The notes under the pieces: model-generated
The model's database searches: none
Told to the model about the DNA's origin: nothing
Seen by the model: only the letters and a program-made list of their open reading frames with translations
Program-made: the position numbers and the translations under genes
Assembly: GCA_030278895.1 (NCBI GenBank)
Contig: JARXKK010000019.1
Span: forward strand, 1-36,602
DNA: 36,602 bases
Origin: Acidobacteriota bacterium
GTDB lineage: Bacteria > Acidobacteriota > Thermoanaerobaculia > UBA5066
Direction of reading: 5' to 3'
In this document: positions 1 to 9,277 of the stretch, piece by piece
How positions within the stretch are numbered: position 1 is the stretch's first letter
Layout of the letters: each line of letters begins with the position of its first letter

Positions 1-860
1 GCTTCTACCACCCCGCCACGGTCGTGAAAGACATCCAGCGCCACGGCACGCCGGTGCTGCCGATCGACGCTAATTTTTCGGGGTGGGAATGCGGTTTGGA
101 AAGAGAAGAAAGAAAGAAGGATTTCTTAGAAGGTGAAGAGGGGAAATACCGGCGACTCGCGGTGAGGCTTGGCATGCGCTTCATCAAGGGGCTGAAGGAA
201 ACGACGGGGAGGTCGATCGAAGAGGAACGGAAGAAGGGATTCTTCGAAGATACGGCCGACCTGCAGCGCCGGTGTGCGCTGCGGTCCGACGAAATCACTC
301 GTCTCGCCTACGCGGGCGCGCTGACGTCTCTCGGCATCTCCCGCCGCACGGCGCTCTGGCAGGTGGCGGAAGTTTCCCGCCCCATGGGCACTCTCTATGA
401 AACTCTTCCTCTTTCTTCCTCTTCGCAGAATTCTCCCCTCCCCGAAATGTCGGCCATTCAGGAGACGGCCGCCGACTACCAGGCGACGGACCTCACGGCC
501 GGGCCGCACCTCCTCGAACACCTGCGGCCGGCCCTCGCCGCGCGGTCGGTCCTGTCGGCGATGGAGCTGCGCAGCGTTCCCGAGGGCGAACGCGTGAAGG
601 CCGCCGGCGCCGTCATCGTGCGGCAGCGCCCGGGCACCGCGAAGGGCTTCGTCTTCCTGTCGCTCGAGGACGAGAGCGGCATCGTGCAGGCCATCGTGCG
701 CCCCGACCTCTTCAAGGAGCATCGGGCCGTCATCGTGGGGTCGGGAGGCCTCATCGTGGAGGGAAAGCTGCAGAAGGAAGGCGGAAACGTCTCCGTGCGG
801 GCCGAGCGGTTCTGGCCGCTCCCGGCGCTACCGGACTTTCCGAGCCACGATTTCCACTGA
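1..860 (+). CDS. dnaE2: Error-prone DNA polymerase III alpha subunit DnaE2, C-terminal part (5' truncated by window edge)
   Basis: Partial gene, read in the frame that starts at base 3; its 5' end lies outside the window. The first residues, FYHPATVVKDIQRHGTPVLP, match the DnaE2 finger-region signature, and LAVRLGMRFIKGL, ADLQRR and ALWQV follow in the family order. A C-terminal OB-fold (about 110 residues, GFVFLSLEDESGIVQAIVRP) ends in SHDFH, a typical DnaE2 terminus. DnaE2 is the mutagenic C-family polymerase used in damage-induced translesion synthesis, usually with ImuA/ImuB, which are not in view. Oddities: the linker after GWECGLE is lengthened by an AT-rich, Lys/Glu-rich stretch (positions 97-150) holding a copy of the dispersed repeat. 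AT-rich tracts at 230-250 and 400-430 also depart from the GC-rich codon use. Stop TGA at 858-860; the next gene converges 34 bp away. Confidence 0.9.
   Translation, partial: FYHPATVVKDIQRHGTPVLPIDANFSGWECGLEREERKKDFLEGEEGKYRRLAVRLGMRFIKGLKETTGRSIEEERKKGFFEDTADLQRRCALRSDEITRLAYAGALTSLGISRRTALWQVAEVSRPMGTLYETLPLSSSSQNSPLPEMSAIQETAADYQATDLTAGPHLLEHLRPALAARSVLSAMELRSVPEGERVKAAGAVIVRQRPGTAKGFVFLSLEDESGIVQAIVRPDLFKEHRAVIVGSGGLIVEGKLQKEGGNVSVRAERFWPLPALPDFPSHDFH
119..140 (+). repeat. Dispersed repeat copy A (in dnaE2)
   Basis: This 22-base unit has core GGATTTCTTAGAA followed by GGTGAAGAG and is identical to the unit at 12731-12752. It is preceded by a run of A/G only (about 100-118). It is read in frame as DFLEGEE, with the rare codon TTA, inside a variable linker of DnaE2. 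Confidence 0.7.
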
Positions 861-877
861 GGCCTCTTCGGGCTCGG
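840..877. terminator. Possible weak bidirectional hairpin between convergent genes
   Basis: CCGAGCC at 840-846 and GGCTCGG at 871-877 form a perfect 7-bp inverted repeat. It spans the dnaE2 stop and the short gap before the convergent peptidase gene. The loop is long (24 bases) and no T-run follows on either strand, so an intrinsic terminator is only a possibility. Confidence 0.25.
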
Positions 878-894
878 AGCGTCAGATCGCCACG

Positions 895-2865
895 TCAATT
901 CCCCGCGGCGATCCGCACGGCCTCGCGCAGCTTCTCCTCGGCGGTCTTCAGCGCGCGCAGCAGCCGCCCGGTCTCGGCTTCCACCCTGCCGTCGCCGCGG
1001 AGCGCGCGCCTGAGGCCCGGCAGCGTCTCCGTTCCGCAACCGGTCTCGGCGGACGGCCCGAGGAGGAGGTTGCGGCGTGCGAACTCGGTTTCGGCCGGAT
1101 CGAGGAAAGCCGCCATTGCTTCGAGGAGAAAGGGTTCGGTCCTCTGCGCGCTCGCCCGGCGACGCGCCGCGTCGAGCGACTCCCACTGGCGCGCCGCGAG
1201 GCGCAGCCTCACGACCGCCGCGAAGACCTCGCTCCGGCGCGGAAGGCGCGCGAGCCCGAGCTTCGAGAGTTCGTCCGTCAGGAACGTCGCGACCTCCGAG
1301 AGCCGCCACGGCGGCTCGGGCGACTCGGCGAGCACCGACGTCCAGAGCGTGAGGATGCGCGCGAGCGTGGCGCTCATGACATAACCGGGGTCGAGCACCT
1401 TCCCGAGCAGATAGGGATCGTCGTACGCGGAGTGGTATTGCGCGTACGTGCGCCGGCCGAACCCGAGTTGCGCGGACGGCACGCCGCCGAGGCCGAGGAA
1501 GGGCGAGGTGTCCCCGCTAAAGCCGGGAAACTGCACGACGGGGCGCACGGCCAGAAGGAGGTGCCCCGAAACCGGATCGACGACGCGCCGCAGGGTCCCG
1601 TCGAGCGACTCGGTGAGCCCCGGAGAGGCGTCCGCCATGAAATCGAGCGCGCGGACGGACGAGTCGACGTAGAGAAACGCGGAGAGGGGCGCCGCATGCG
1701 CGACAAGACGCTGCTCGACCCAGCGGGTCGAGCCGAGCATGCCGTACTCCTCGCCGTCGAAGAGCGCAAAGACGACGTCGCGCTCCGGCTTCCAGCCCTC
1801 CTTCGCGAGCGCCGAAAGCGCGGCCGCGGTCTCGAGAACGACGGCGGCGCCCGACACAGGATCGACGGCTCCATTCACCCACGCGTCCGTGTGCCCGCCT
1901 ACGACGACGGCCGCGGCGCCTGGCCGCCGTCCCGCGAGAGTCGCCGTGACGTTGAAGAGGATGCGCGCCTCGGTGCGCGAACGCGTGCGGAGCCGCACCG
2001 TTTCACGCGTCGCGCCCAGGCGGTATGGGACCTTCAGCCATCCGGTCCAGTCTTCGGGCGCGGCGGCCCCCTCCACGCGGCCGAGCAGATCCTTCGCGAC
2101 GGTCTCCGACACGGGCAGCGCGGGCAGCACGGGGCGGAGGCGCGGAATTTCGCGGCCTGCCGCGCAGTCCGGATCGCCGGGGCGCAGGAAGTAGCGCAGC
2201 ATCGAGCCGCGCTGCACGGTCCACGGATTGAGGTACGGTCCCGCGGGAAAATCCGGCTTGACGATTCCGAGATCGCGCCGCTCGGGATAGAGGAGCAGCG
2301 CCCTGGCCCCCTCGTCCTCGGCGAGAAGAGACTTCATGGCCCGGCAGACTCCCTGCGAACGCGCGAGGACGATCGACCCCTTCACGGAGACGCCGGCCTG
2401 GCGCAGCCGCTCGTAGTCCTCGCGCGCACCGTGATTCGCGTAGACGACACGCGCGGAAACGTCGCCGTCCGGCGCCCAGGCGAAGTACGGGATCTCGCGT
2501 GGAGCCGCCTCGGAGTACGGGTCGCCGGGGAGCGCGTGCTCCGTGAGGTCGAAGGCGCGCCCGGCCGACCCTTCGACGACGAGGGAGGCCTCGACGGGCT
2601 CCGGCAGGTCGGCGGTGTGCGCGGCGACGGTGGTCTCGAGACCGTACGCGCGGAGCGCCTCGACGGCCGCATGGACCACGGCGCGCTGCGCCGGACTTCC
2701 CGCCCGGTGCGGAACGCGTGCGAGCGTCCCGACGGTCCTCTCGATCCGGCGGGCGTCCACGAGGGACTCGAGGCGGGCGGCGCGGCGCTCGAGCGGATCG
2801 GGACGCCCGCAGGCCGCGAGCGTGCCGAATACGAGAATCGCCGCGGCGCCTGTCCGGCGCCTCAC
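895..2865 (-). CDS. M28-family zinc peptidase, predicted lipoprotein (PSMA/glutamate carboxypeptidase-like)
   Basis: 656 residues. GTG start at 2865 is chosen because GTGA overlaps the stop of the upstream paralogue by four bases and because it opens a short lipoprotein signal ending in LAAC ([20 protein letters not shown]). A PA-like region precedes the M28 core. Metal-site motifs in order: GHTDAW (His about 324), DGEEYG (about 371), YVDSSV (Asp about 400) and YHSAYDD (His about 477), so the two-zinc site looks complete. A helical C-terminal region of about 130 residues follows, as in the transferrin-receptor-like dimerisation domain. Likely an envelope-anchored aminopeptidase or carboxypeptidase; substrate unknown. 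Last gene of the fab operon and a diverged duplicate of the gene before it. Confidence 0.85.
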   Translation of the reverse strand: MRRRTGAAAILVFGTLAACGRPDPLERRAARLESLVDARRIERTVGTLARVPHRAGSPAQRAVVHAAVEALRAYGLETTVAAHTADLPEPVEASLVVEGSAGRAFDLTEHALPGDPYSEAAPREIPYFAWAPDGDVSARVVYANHGAREDYERLRQAGVSVKGSIVLARSQGVCRAMKSLLAEDEGARALLLYPERRDLGIVKPDFPAGPYLNPWTVQRGSMLRYFLRPGDPDCAAGREIPRLRPVLPALPVSETVAKDLLGRVEGAAAPEDWTGWLKVPYRLGATRETVRLRTRSRTEARILFNVTATLAGRRPGAAAVVVGGHTDAWVNGAVDPVSGAAVVLETAAALSALAKEGWKPERDVVFALFDGEEYGMLGSTRWVEQRLVAHAAPLSAFLYVDSSVRALDFMADASPGLTESLDGTLRRVVDPVSGHLLLAVRPVVQFPGFSGDTSPFLGLGGVPSAQLGFGRRTYAQYHSAYDDPYLLGKVLDPGYVMSATLARILTLWTSVLAESPEPPWRLSEVATFLTDELSKLGLARLPRRSEVFAAVVRLRLAARQWESLDAARRRASAQRTEPFLLEAMAAFLDPAETEFARRNLLLGPSAETGCGTETLPGLRRALRGDGRVEAETGRLLRALKTAEEKLREAVRIAAGN

Positions 2866-4973
2866 GGCCGGCGCGTGCCCGCAGGCCCGGGACGCGAGCG
2901 GGGCCGTCCTCCGTCGGCGAGAAAGTTCGCGAGCACGAGCTGCTCGCGCGCGAGAGAGAACGCGACCGCAAGCAAATCGCTCTCGCGCGCGGCGGGCGTC
3001 CGTTCGCCTCGGGTCACGGCCGCCTCCAGCCCGGGAAGTCCCACTGCCCCGCATCCCGTTTCGGGAGACGGTCCCCAGAGCCGGCAGCCGCGGCCGAACG
3101 ACTCTCCCGGCACCCCGAATGCGCCGAGGGCGAGCGAGACGAGGCGGTCGAATCGCCCCGCGTCGTCTCCCGGACCTCGCGACGCGCGCGTCCTGGCGTC
3201 CCAGGCACGCGCCACCGTCTCGAAGCTCTCGGTCTGGCTCGTGAGCGAACGCACCGCCAGAGGAACCCAGCTGATCGACGCAGGATGGCGTGCCTGGATC
3301 TCGCGGATCTCTCGCTTCGAGAAGTCGGAAATCTCCGAGAAGCGCAGGGGGAAGAATCGCGGAGTCGCGAGCACGCCCACGTAAAGGGCCAGGACGCGCG
3401 CGAGGGCCGCCGTGCGGCGGAAACCAGGGTCGCCGAAGCGCTTCAGCCACGTCGTCGTGTCGTAGAGCGTGTGATAGCTGCCGTACCAGCGGCCGAAGCC
3501 GAGCTCCGCGACCGGCGTCGCGCTGAATCCGAGAAAGGGCGCGGCGTCGCTCGAAAAACCGGGGAGGGCGGGCTCGCCCGAGCTCTCCTGAAGCGTCTTC
3601 CCGGAGTCCGGGTCGTTGACGAGCGCGAGCACCTCGGCGAGCGGACCGCGGAGCCCCGGCGTCGTCGACACGTAGAGGTCGTTCGCCCTGACCGCCGAGT
3701 CCACGTTGAGGAACGCGAGGGCGGGAAGGTCGGCGCCCGTCAGGCGCGTCTCGAGCCAGCGCGTCGAGCCCAGCATGCCGAACTCTTCGCCGTCGAAGAA
3801 CGCGAACACGACCGGCCGCGAGGGCGTCCAGCCGCGGTCCGCGAGGGCCGCGAGGACAGTCGCGACCTCGAGCACGGCCGCCGTTCCGGAAGACGGGTCC
3901 ACCGCTCCGTAGACCCAGGCGTCGATGTGACTCGCGAGGACGACCGGCGCGGCCTTCGGATCGGCTCCCGGGATCGTCGCGAGGACGTTGCGCAGCGACG
4001 CGCGCACCGTCTTCCCGTGCACGATCATCCGCGCGCGCGCGGGCCCCGGGCCGAGCGAATATGGCGCGGCGAGCAGGCCTTTCCAGTCGGCCGGAGGCGC
4101 GGGGCCGCCGATCTCCTTGAGGAGAGCCTCGGCGACCTCCTGCGAGATCGCGAGCGCCGGGATCTTCGGCAGCGTGTCTACGCCCGCCGCCTTCGCGCGC
4201 CGCGGGTCGCCCGGACGAAGGAAATACTTGAGGAGCGTCCCGCGGGACGCCGCCCAGCGGTTCGTCGCCGGCCCCTCCGGATAGGGAGCCTTCATGATGC
4301 CCTGATCCCGAGGCTCGATGTAGATCAGGAGGCCGGCGACGCCCGCGCGTTCGGCCGCCAGCGCTTTCATCCCGCGGCAGACACCCTGCGCCTTGACGAT
4401 CGCGATCTTGCCGCGCACGTCGACTCCCGCCTTTCGCAGCGCGGCGAAGTCCGCGGGGCCGCCGAAGCCCGCGTAGACGAGCGGCGCCTCGACGTCCCCG
4501 TCCGGCGCGTACGCGAGAAAGGGCAGTTCCTTCTCCGCCACCGCCGTCGCCGGGTCCTCGGCGAGCGCGCGCTCGTGAAGATCGAGATTTCGGGCCGCCG
4601 GCTTCGTGAGCGCGAGAGAGAGCGTGACGGGCTCCCAGAGCTCGACATCGTGGACGTCGCTCCAGGGCTTGAGCCCGGCCGCCGTCAGGCGCCGCGCGAC
4701 CTCATCCGCGGCCGCGGCGTTCGCCGGCGTGCCCGCTCGGTGCGGGCTTTTCGCGAGAACGTCCAGCGTTTCGCCGATCCGTCCCGGCAACACGAGGCGC
4801 TGGACGTCGGCCGTGAATCGGGAGAGGAAGGGCCGCCTCGCGCGGAGGACGAAAACTCCCGCCGCGAGGATCGCGAGCGTCGCGACGGCGGCCACGACCA
4901 CGAAGACGCGTCGAATCTCGATGTCCTCAGACGAGACGCAGGAGGAGGCTGGCGTTCGTCCCGCCGAACCCAA
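2862..4973 (-). CDS. M28-family zinc peptidase with N-terminal membrane anchor
   Basis: Up to 703 residues. A hydrophobic segment ([20 protein letters not shown], about residues 24-43) with flanking Arg suggests an inner-membrane anchor and a periplasmic catalytic part. M28 metal-site motifs: SHIDAW (His about 348), DGEEFG (about 395), NVDSAV (Asp about 423) and YHTLYD (His about 500). A PA-like region lies before them, giving the PSMA/NAALADase layout. The ATG at 4973 overlaps the fabF end by 47 bp. No ATG lies closer to the anchor, so a GTG just before it is an alternative start. Its stop overlaps the GTG of the next peptidase. The pair looks like a tandem duplication at the end of the fatty-acid operon. 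Function beyond peptidase is inferred only. Confidence 0.82.
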   Translation of the reverse strand: MGSAGRTPASSCVSSEDIEIRRVFVVVAAVATLAILAAGVFVLRARRPFLSRFTADVQRLVLPGRIGETLDVLAKSPHRAGTPANAAAADEVARRLTAAGLKPWSDVHDVELWEPVTLSLALTKPAARNLDLHERALAEDPATAVAEKELPFLAYAPDGDVEAPLVYAGFGGPADFAALRKAGVDVRGKIAIVKAQGVCRGMKALAAERAGVAGLLIYIEPRDQGIMKAPYPEGPATNRWAASRGTLLKYFLRPGDPRRAKAAGVDTLPKIPALAISQEVAEALLKEIGGPAPPADWKGLLAAPYSLGPGPARARMIVHGKTVRASLRNVLATIPGADPKAAPVVLASHIDAWVYGAVDPSSGTAAVLEVATVLAALADRGWTPSRPVVFAFFDGEEFGMLGSTRWLETRLTGADLPALAFLNVDSAVRANDLYVSTTPGLRGPLAEVLALVNDPDSGKTLQESSGEPALPGFSSDAAPFLGFSATPVAELGFGRWYGSYHTLYDTTTWLKRFGDPGFRRTAALARVLALYVGVLATPRFFPLRFSEISDFSKREIREIQARHPASISWVPLAVRSLTSQTESFETVARAWDARTRASRGPGDDAGRFDRLVSLALGAFGVPGESFGRGCRLWGPSPETGCGAVGLPGLEAAVTRGERTPAARESDLLAVAFSLAREQLVLANFLADGGRPRSRPGPAGTRRP

Positions 4974-6198
4974 AGGAGTTCGAGAGGGCGATCGGGAGCT
5001 TCTTCTCCCGCGCCGTGTTCGGCGTGTAATCGAGGTCGCAGTCGGGATCCGGCGTCTGGTAGTTGATCGTGGGCGGAATCACGCCGTGGCGCATCGCGAG
5101 CGCGAGGACGCCGGCCTCGAAGCCGCCCGCGGCGCCCAGAAGATGTCCGGTCATGGATTTCGTCGAGGAGACGGAGAGCGACTTGACGTGGTCGCCAAAC
5201 ACCCTCTTGATGGCGATCGTCTCGATGCGGTCCCCGTGCGGCGTGGACGTGCCGTGCGCGTTGACGTAAGCGACGTCCTCCGGGTTCACGCCCGCGTCGA
5301 GAAGCGTGTTGCGCATGACGCGGAACGGGCCGTCTCCGTCCTCCGAGGGCGCCGAGATGTGGAACGCGTCGCCCGACATGCCGTAGCCCGCGAGCTCGGC
5401 GTAGATCGCCGCGCCGCGCGCCTTCGCGAAGCCCATGTCCTCGAGCACGAGGATGCCCGCGCCCTCGCCGAGGACGAAGCCGTCACGGTCCTTGTCCCAC
5501 GGCCGCGACGCCGCTTTCGGATCGTCGTTGCGCGTCGAGAGGGCGCGCATCGCCGAAAAGCCTCCAACGGCGAGCGAGGTGATGACCGCTTCCGATCCGC
5601 CCGCGATCATCGCGTCGGCGTCCCCGCGGCGGATGACGTTCGCCGCGTCCCCGATGGCGTGCGCCGAAGTCGCGCAGGCCGTGGCCGTGGCCGAATTCGG
5701 GCCCTTCGCGCCGGTCTGGATCGAGACGAGGCCCGAGCACATGTTGACGATGAGACCCGGAATGAAGAACGGGCTGATGCGCCGCGGCCCCTTCTCGAGA
5801 ACAATGCGATGCGTCTCCTCGATGAGAGGCAGTCCGCCGATTCCCGATCCGATGCACACGCCCACGCGTTCGGCGTTCTCGGGCGTGACGGCGAGGCCCG
5901 AATCGGTCATGGCCTCCTTCGCCGCCGCCACCGCGTAATGGATGAACGTGTCGAACTTCTTGATTTCTTTCTTCTCGAGGAACGCGCCCGGGTCGAAACC
6001 CTTCACCTCGCCGGCGATGCGGCAGACGTAATCCGTTGTGTCGAAGCGCGTGATCATCCCGATGCCGGACACGCCGGCCGTGAGGTTGGCCCAGTTCTCC
6101 TTCGCCGTCAGGCCGACGGGAGAAACGAGGCCGACGCCCGTGACGGCGACGCGGCGCCGGCCGCGGCCGTCGAGAAGGGATGCGGGATTCGCGGACAC
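4927..6198 (-). CDS. fabF: Beta-ketoacyl-ACP synthase II (FabF)
   Basis: 423 residues, the usual KAS II length. Start GTG at 6198, eight codons before the conserved core [15 protein letters not shown]; acpP ends 19 bp upstream. The decarboxylating condensing triad is visible: Cys about 175 in [11 protein letters not shown], His about 315 in [11 protein letters not shown], and His about 352 in [15 protein letters not shown], with the conserved Lys three residues before MTGH. The C-terminal [10 protein letters not shown] loop is intact. It elongates acyl-ACP with malonyl-ACP in the cytoplasm. acpP-fabF adjacency is the classical arrangement. Its 3' end may overlap the next peptidase gene. Confidence 0.97.
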   Translation of the reverse strand: MSANPASLLDGRGRRRVAVTGVGLVSPVGLTAKENWANLTAGVSGIGMITRFDTTDYVCRIAGEVKGFDPGAFLEKKEIKKFDTFIHYAVAAAKEAMTDSGLAVTPENAERVGVCIGSGIGGLPLIEETHRIVLEKGPRRISPFFIPGLIVNMCSGLVSIQTGAKGPNSATATACATSAHAIGDAANVIRRGDADAMIAGGSEAVITSLAVGGFSAMRALSTRNDDPKAASRPWDKDRDGFVLGEGAGILVLEDMGFAKARGAAIYAELAGYGMSGDAFHISAPSEDGDGPFRVMRNTLLDAGVNPEDVAYVNAHGTSTPHGDRIETIAIKRVFGDHVKSLSVSSTKSMTGHLLGAAGGFEAGVLALAMRHGVIPPTINYQTPDPDCDLDYTPNTAREKKLPIALSNSFGFGGTNASLLLRLV

Positions 6199-6217
6199 GC
6201 GTTCGAGAGAACCCAGG

Positions 6218-6463
6218 TCAGGCGGGCTTGGCGTGCGATTCGATGTAGGAAACCGCGTCCTTGACCCGCTGGATCTTCTCGGCGTCCTCGTCCGGGATCT
6301 CGATGCCGAAGGCCTCCTCGAAGGCCATGACGAGCTCGACCGTGTCGAGGGAGTCCGCGCCGAGGTCGTCCACGAAAGAGGCCTCGGGCTTCACCTCATC
6401 CGCCTGGACGCCGAGCTGCTCCACGATGATGCCCTTGACCTTTTCTGCCACCGAATCTGCCAT
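6218..6463 (-). CDS. acpP: Acyl carrier protein
   Basis: 81 residues, acidic, single domain. The phosphopantetheine attachment Ser lies in [16 protein letters not shown] (about residue 38), and the C-terminal helix motif VKDAVSYIE is typical. ATG at 6463 is preceded by a strong Shine-Dalgarno (GGAGG on the minus strand). It carries growing acyl chains for the Fab enzymes encoded on both sides. It lies 92 bp downstream of fabG, the longest gap inside this operon, so it may have an extra promoter, as acpP often does. Confidence 0.98.
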   Translation of the reverse strand: MADSVAEKVKGIIVEQLGVQADEVKPEASFVDDLGADSLDTVELVMAFEEAFGIEIPDEDAEKIQRVKDAVSYIESHAKPA

Positions 6464-6555
6464 CTCAGGATCCTCCGAAAGTTCTTTCGTCTTTTGTCGT
6501 CTGTGGAGACCGGCATTCTGGGATCTGCCGGGACTCTAATTCAAGTGTGCGGAGT
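6464..6555 (-). promoter_or_regulatory. fabG-acpP spacer with hairpin and possible acpP promoter
   Basis: A 92-bp gap in an otherwise tight operon. An inverted repeat CCGGCA (6510-6515) / TGCCGG (6526-6531) with a 10-base loop could form a hairpin; no T-run follows. On the minus strand TTGAAT (6544-6539) and CAGAAT (6520-6515) are spaced 18 bp, resembling a sigma-70 promoter that would add transcription of acpP-fabF. The ribosome-binding site GGAGG precedes the acpP ATG. All regulatory roles are inferred. Confidence 0.35.
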
Positions 6556-7314
6556 CTATCCGATGTAGAGCCCGCCGCTCACGTTGAGACAGGTGCCCGT
6601 CACGTAGGCGGCCGCGTCGGACGCCAGGTAGACCACCGCCCCCGCCACGTCGTCCGCGGTTCCGAGCCTTCCGAGGACGATCTGGCCCACGAGCGCCTTC
6701 TTCTGCTCTTCGAGGAGGCCGTCCGTCATGGGCGTCTCGACGTACCCCGGCGCGACGGCGTTCACCGTGATTCCCCGCGAGCCGATCTCCCGCGCGAGGG
6801 CCTTCGTGAATCCCACGACGCCCGCCTTGGCGGCCGCGTAATTCGTCTGGCCCGCATTTCCCATGAGCCCGACGACGGACGTGATGTTGACGATGCGGCC
6901 CGGAACCCGCTTCTTCAGCATGACCTTCGCGGCCTCCTGGGCGCACAGGAAGACGCCCGTCAGGTCCGTCGCGATGACCTTGTCCCAGGATTCCTTCGAC
7001 ATGCGCAGGATGAGGCCGTCGTCCGTGATGCCCGCGTTGTTCACGAGGATGTCGAGCTTCCCGTGCTTTTCTACGACGGCCTTGAACGCCGCCGAGACCG
7101 AAGCGGGATCGCCGACGTCGAGGCGGAGGGCCTCGGCCTTCCCGCCCGCCGCCGCGATCGTCCGCGCGACGGTCGCGGCTTTCTCCTCGCCGCGGGCGGC
7201 GACGACGACGTAAGCGCCGGCGGCCCCGAGCGCCTTCGCGATCGACTCCCCGATGCCCTGCGAACCGCCGGTGACGAGCGCGATCTTTCCCTCGAGCGAG
7301 AACGAAACGGCCAT
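6556..7314 (-). CDS. fabG: 3-oxoacyl-ACP reductase FabG
   Basis: 252 residues, a classical short-chain dehydrogenase. The Rossmann NADPH motif TGGSQGIG is near the N-terminus (about residues 15-22) and NNAG occurs at about 90. The catalytic Ser in NITSVVGLMGNAGQTNYAAAKAG is followed by Tyr-x-x-x-Lys (YAAAK). The C-terminal VTGTCLNVSGGLYIG is characteristic of FabG. It reduces beta-ketoacyl-ACP with NADPH. ATG at 7314 is preceded by AAAGGAAT. It lies 13 bp downstream of fabD in the same operon. Confidence 0.96.
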   Translation of the reverse strand: MAVSFSLEGKIALVTGGSQGIGESIAKALGAAGAYVVVAARGEEKAATVARTIAAAGGKAEALRLDVGDPASVSAAFKAVVEKHGKLDILVNNAGITDDGLILRMSKESWDKVIATDLTGVFLCAQEAAKVMLKKRVPGRIVNITSVVGLMGNAGQTNYAAAKAGVVGFTKALAREIGSRGITVNAVAPGYVETPMTDGLLEEQKKALVGQIVLGRLGTADDVAGAVVYLASDAAAYVTGTCLNVSGGLYIG

Positions 7315-7327
7315 CTTCGAATTCCTT

Positions 7328-8260
7328 TCAGCTCGCGAATGCCGCGAGAGCCGCGGCGGTGGACGTGGTCTTCACAGGCCAGTCCTTCGCGATGCGCCTC
7401 GCGAGCCCCGCGAGGACGGTTCCCGGTCCACATTCGAGAGCCGACGGCGCGAGCGCGGCGAGTCGCTGCACGGACTCGACCCAGCGCACGGGAGAGCAGA
7501 CCTGCCGCCGGAGAGATTCGCGCGCGACCTCGGGGTCTGTCGTCTCCATGGCGTCCACGTTCGTCACGACGGGGATCGCGAGCGGCCGGAAGTGCGCCGC
7601 CGCGAGGAACGGGGCGAGCTTTTCCTCCGCGGGCTTCATGAGCGCGCAGTGGAACGGAGCCGACACCGGGAGCGGGAGGACGCGCTTGGCGCCCCGCGCC
7701 TTCAGGATCTCCCCCGCCTTCGCGACGCCCGCGGCGCTGCCCGCGATGACGGTCTGCTCGGGCGAGTTGAAGTTCGCAGCCGAGCAGACCTCGCCCGTCG
7801 CGGCGGCGGCCTCTGCGCACGCGGCGGCAACCGCCTCGGGCGCGAGTCCGATCACGGCCGCCATTGCGCCCTGCCCCGCGGGGACGGCCTCCTGCATGAA
7901 GAGGCCCCGGCGCCTGACGAGGACGACGGCGTCCTCGAGCGTGAGCGCGCCCGCGGCGACGAGAGCGGCGTATTCGCCCAGCGAGTGGCCGGCCGCGACC
8001 GAGGGCGTGACGCCCCGGGCCTTCAGGACCTCGAAGACGGCGACCGCGTGCGTGAGGATGGCCGGCTGCGTGACGGCCGTCTGTTTGAGGTCCTCGTCGC
8101 TGCCGTCGAACGAGACCTTCGAGATCGACAGGCCGAGAGGCGCGAGGGCGGCGTCCGCGCGCTCGTAGACGTGCTTCGCCTCGGGGACGGCGCCGGCGAT
8201 GTCCTTCCCCATCCCCACGAACTGCGAGCCCTGCCCGGGGAAAAGGAACGCAAGGCTCAA
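7328..8260 (-). CDS. fabD: Malonyl-CoA:ACP transacylase FabD
   Basis: 310 residues, normal length. Start is TTG at 8260, four bases after the fabH stop; it directly opens the conserved LAFLFPGQGSQFVGMG. The nucleophile Ser lies in GHSLGEYAALV and the catalytic His in SAPFHCALMKPAEEKL. The conserved VVTNVDA and GPGTVLAGL motifs are present. It moves malonyl from CoA to ACP to feed FabH and FabF. A TTG start with minimal spacing suggests translational coupling to fabH. Confidence 0.96.
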   Translation of the reverse strand: MSLAFLFPGQGSQFVGMGKDIAGAVPEAKHVYERADAALAPLGLSISKVSFDGSDEDLKQTAVTQPAILTHAVAVFEVLKARGVTPSVAAGHSLGEYAALVAAGALTLEDAVVLVRRRGLFMQEAVPAGQGAMAAVIGLAPEAVAAACAEAAAATGEVCSAANFNSPEQTVIAGSAAGVAKAGEILKARGAKRVLPLPVSAPFHCALMKPAEEKLAPFLAAAHFRPLAIPVVTNVDAMETTDPEVARESLRRQVCSPVRWVESVQRLAALAPSALECGPGTVLAGLARRIAKDWPVKTTSTAAALAAFAS

Positions 8261-8264
8261 GACG

Positions 8265-9245
8265 TCACCAGCGGACCAGCGCGGCGCCCCACGTGAGGCC
8301 TCCGCCGAAGGCCGTGATGAGGATGAGGTCGCCGCGCTTCAGGCGGCCCTCACGGGCGTACTCGTCGAGTGCGATCGGAATCGAGGCGGCGCTCGTGTTC
8401 CCGTAGCGTGCGATGTTGTTCACGCAGCGCTCGGGAGGAATCTCCAGCCGCTCGGCCGTCGCCGTGAGAATCCGCTCGTTTGCCTGGTGCGGCAGGAACC
8501 AGTCCACGTCCGCCGTCGTGAAGCCGCTCTCCGCGAGGACTTCCTTGCAGACGTCGACCATCGAACGGATCGCCACCTTGAACGTCTCGCCGCCCTTCAT
8601 CTGGATGTACAGCCCTTTGTCGCGCGACTCGGGGCGGTTCGGCGGGAAACTGGATCCTCCGCCGGGCATCGAAATGAACGTCGACCCCTCCCCGTCAGAG
8701 TGGATCGAGGTGGAGAGGACGCCGTGGTCCGACTTCGTGGCCTTCAGAGCGGTGGCGCCCGCGCCGTCTCCGAAGAGGACGCACGTGCCGCGATCCGTGT
8801 AGTCGGTGAAGCGCGTCAGGAACTCGGCGCCGAGGAGGAGAATGTTCTTCGCTTTTCCCGACTGGATGAGCCCGTCCGCCACGTGCAGCCCGTAGAGCCA
8901 CCCCGAGCAGGCGGCGTTCAGGTCGAAGGCCGCCGCCCGCCTGGCGCCGAGCTTCTGCTGGACGACGGGCGCGGCGCCCGGGATCGGGTGATCGGGGGTG
9001 CACGTCGCGAGGATGATCGTGTCGAGGTCGCCCGGCTCGATCCCGGCCTCGGCGAGCGCCGGGATGGCCGCTCGCACGCAGAAGTCCGACAGGATGTCGT
9101 CCGGCCCCGCCATGCGCCGTTCGCGAATGCCCGTCCGCGAGGTGATCCACTCGTCGGACGTCTCGACCATCTTCGTCAGGTCCGCGTTCGTCAGGACCTT
9201 CTCGGGAACGGCCCGGCCGGTGCCGGCGATCGTGGCGTGAAACAT
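8265..9245 (-). CDS. fabH: Beta-ketoacyl-ACP synthase III FabH
   Basis: 326 residues. ATG at 9245 has a strong upstream GGAGG (minus strand) and gives the canonical N-terminus (IAGTGRAVPEKVLTNADL). An open frame continues far upstream but is antisense-type shadow coding inside plsX. Catalytic triad: Cys 113 in NAACSGWLYGL, His 253 in LPHQANERI and Asn 283 in RYGNTSAASIP. It starts fatty-acid synthesis by condensing acetyl-CoA (or another primer) with malonyl-ACP. Adjacent to plsX and fabD as in many bacteria. Primer specificity (straight or branched) cannot be read from the sequence. Confidence 0.97.
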   Translation of the reverse strand: MFHATIAGTGRAVPEKVLTNADLTKMVETSDEWITSRTGIRERRMAGPDDILSDFCVRAAIPALAEAGIEPGDLDTIILATCTPDHPIPGAAPVVQQKLGARRAAAFDLNAACSGWLYGLHVADGLIQSGKAKNILLLGAEFLTRFTDYTDRGTCVLFGDGAGATALKATKSDHGVLSTSIHSDGEGSTFISMPGGGSSFPPNRPESRDKGLYIQMKGGETFKVAIRSMVDVCKEVLAESGFTTADVDWFLPHQANERILTATAERLEIPPERCVNNIARYGNTSAASIPIALDEYAREGRLKRGDLILITAFGGGLTWGAALVRW

Positions 9246-9277
9246 CGTTCCTCCGTCCGTGCGTGGAAGCGGGGATG

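Noticed and set aside
1432-3384. Long plus-strand open frame opposite the M28 genes
   Set aside because: Arg/Pro/Ala-rich antisense translation of GC-rich coding DNA; the minus strand has intact zinc-peptidase motifs. The frames at 2718-5066 and 4606-6264 are similar shadows.
6510-6531. Intrinsic terminator between fabG and acpP
   Set aside because: The hairpin has a six-base stem and no T-run after it.
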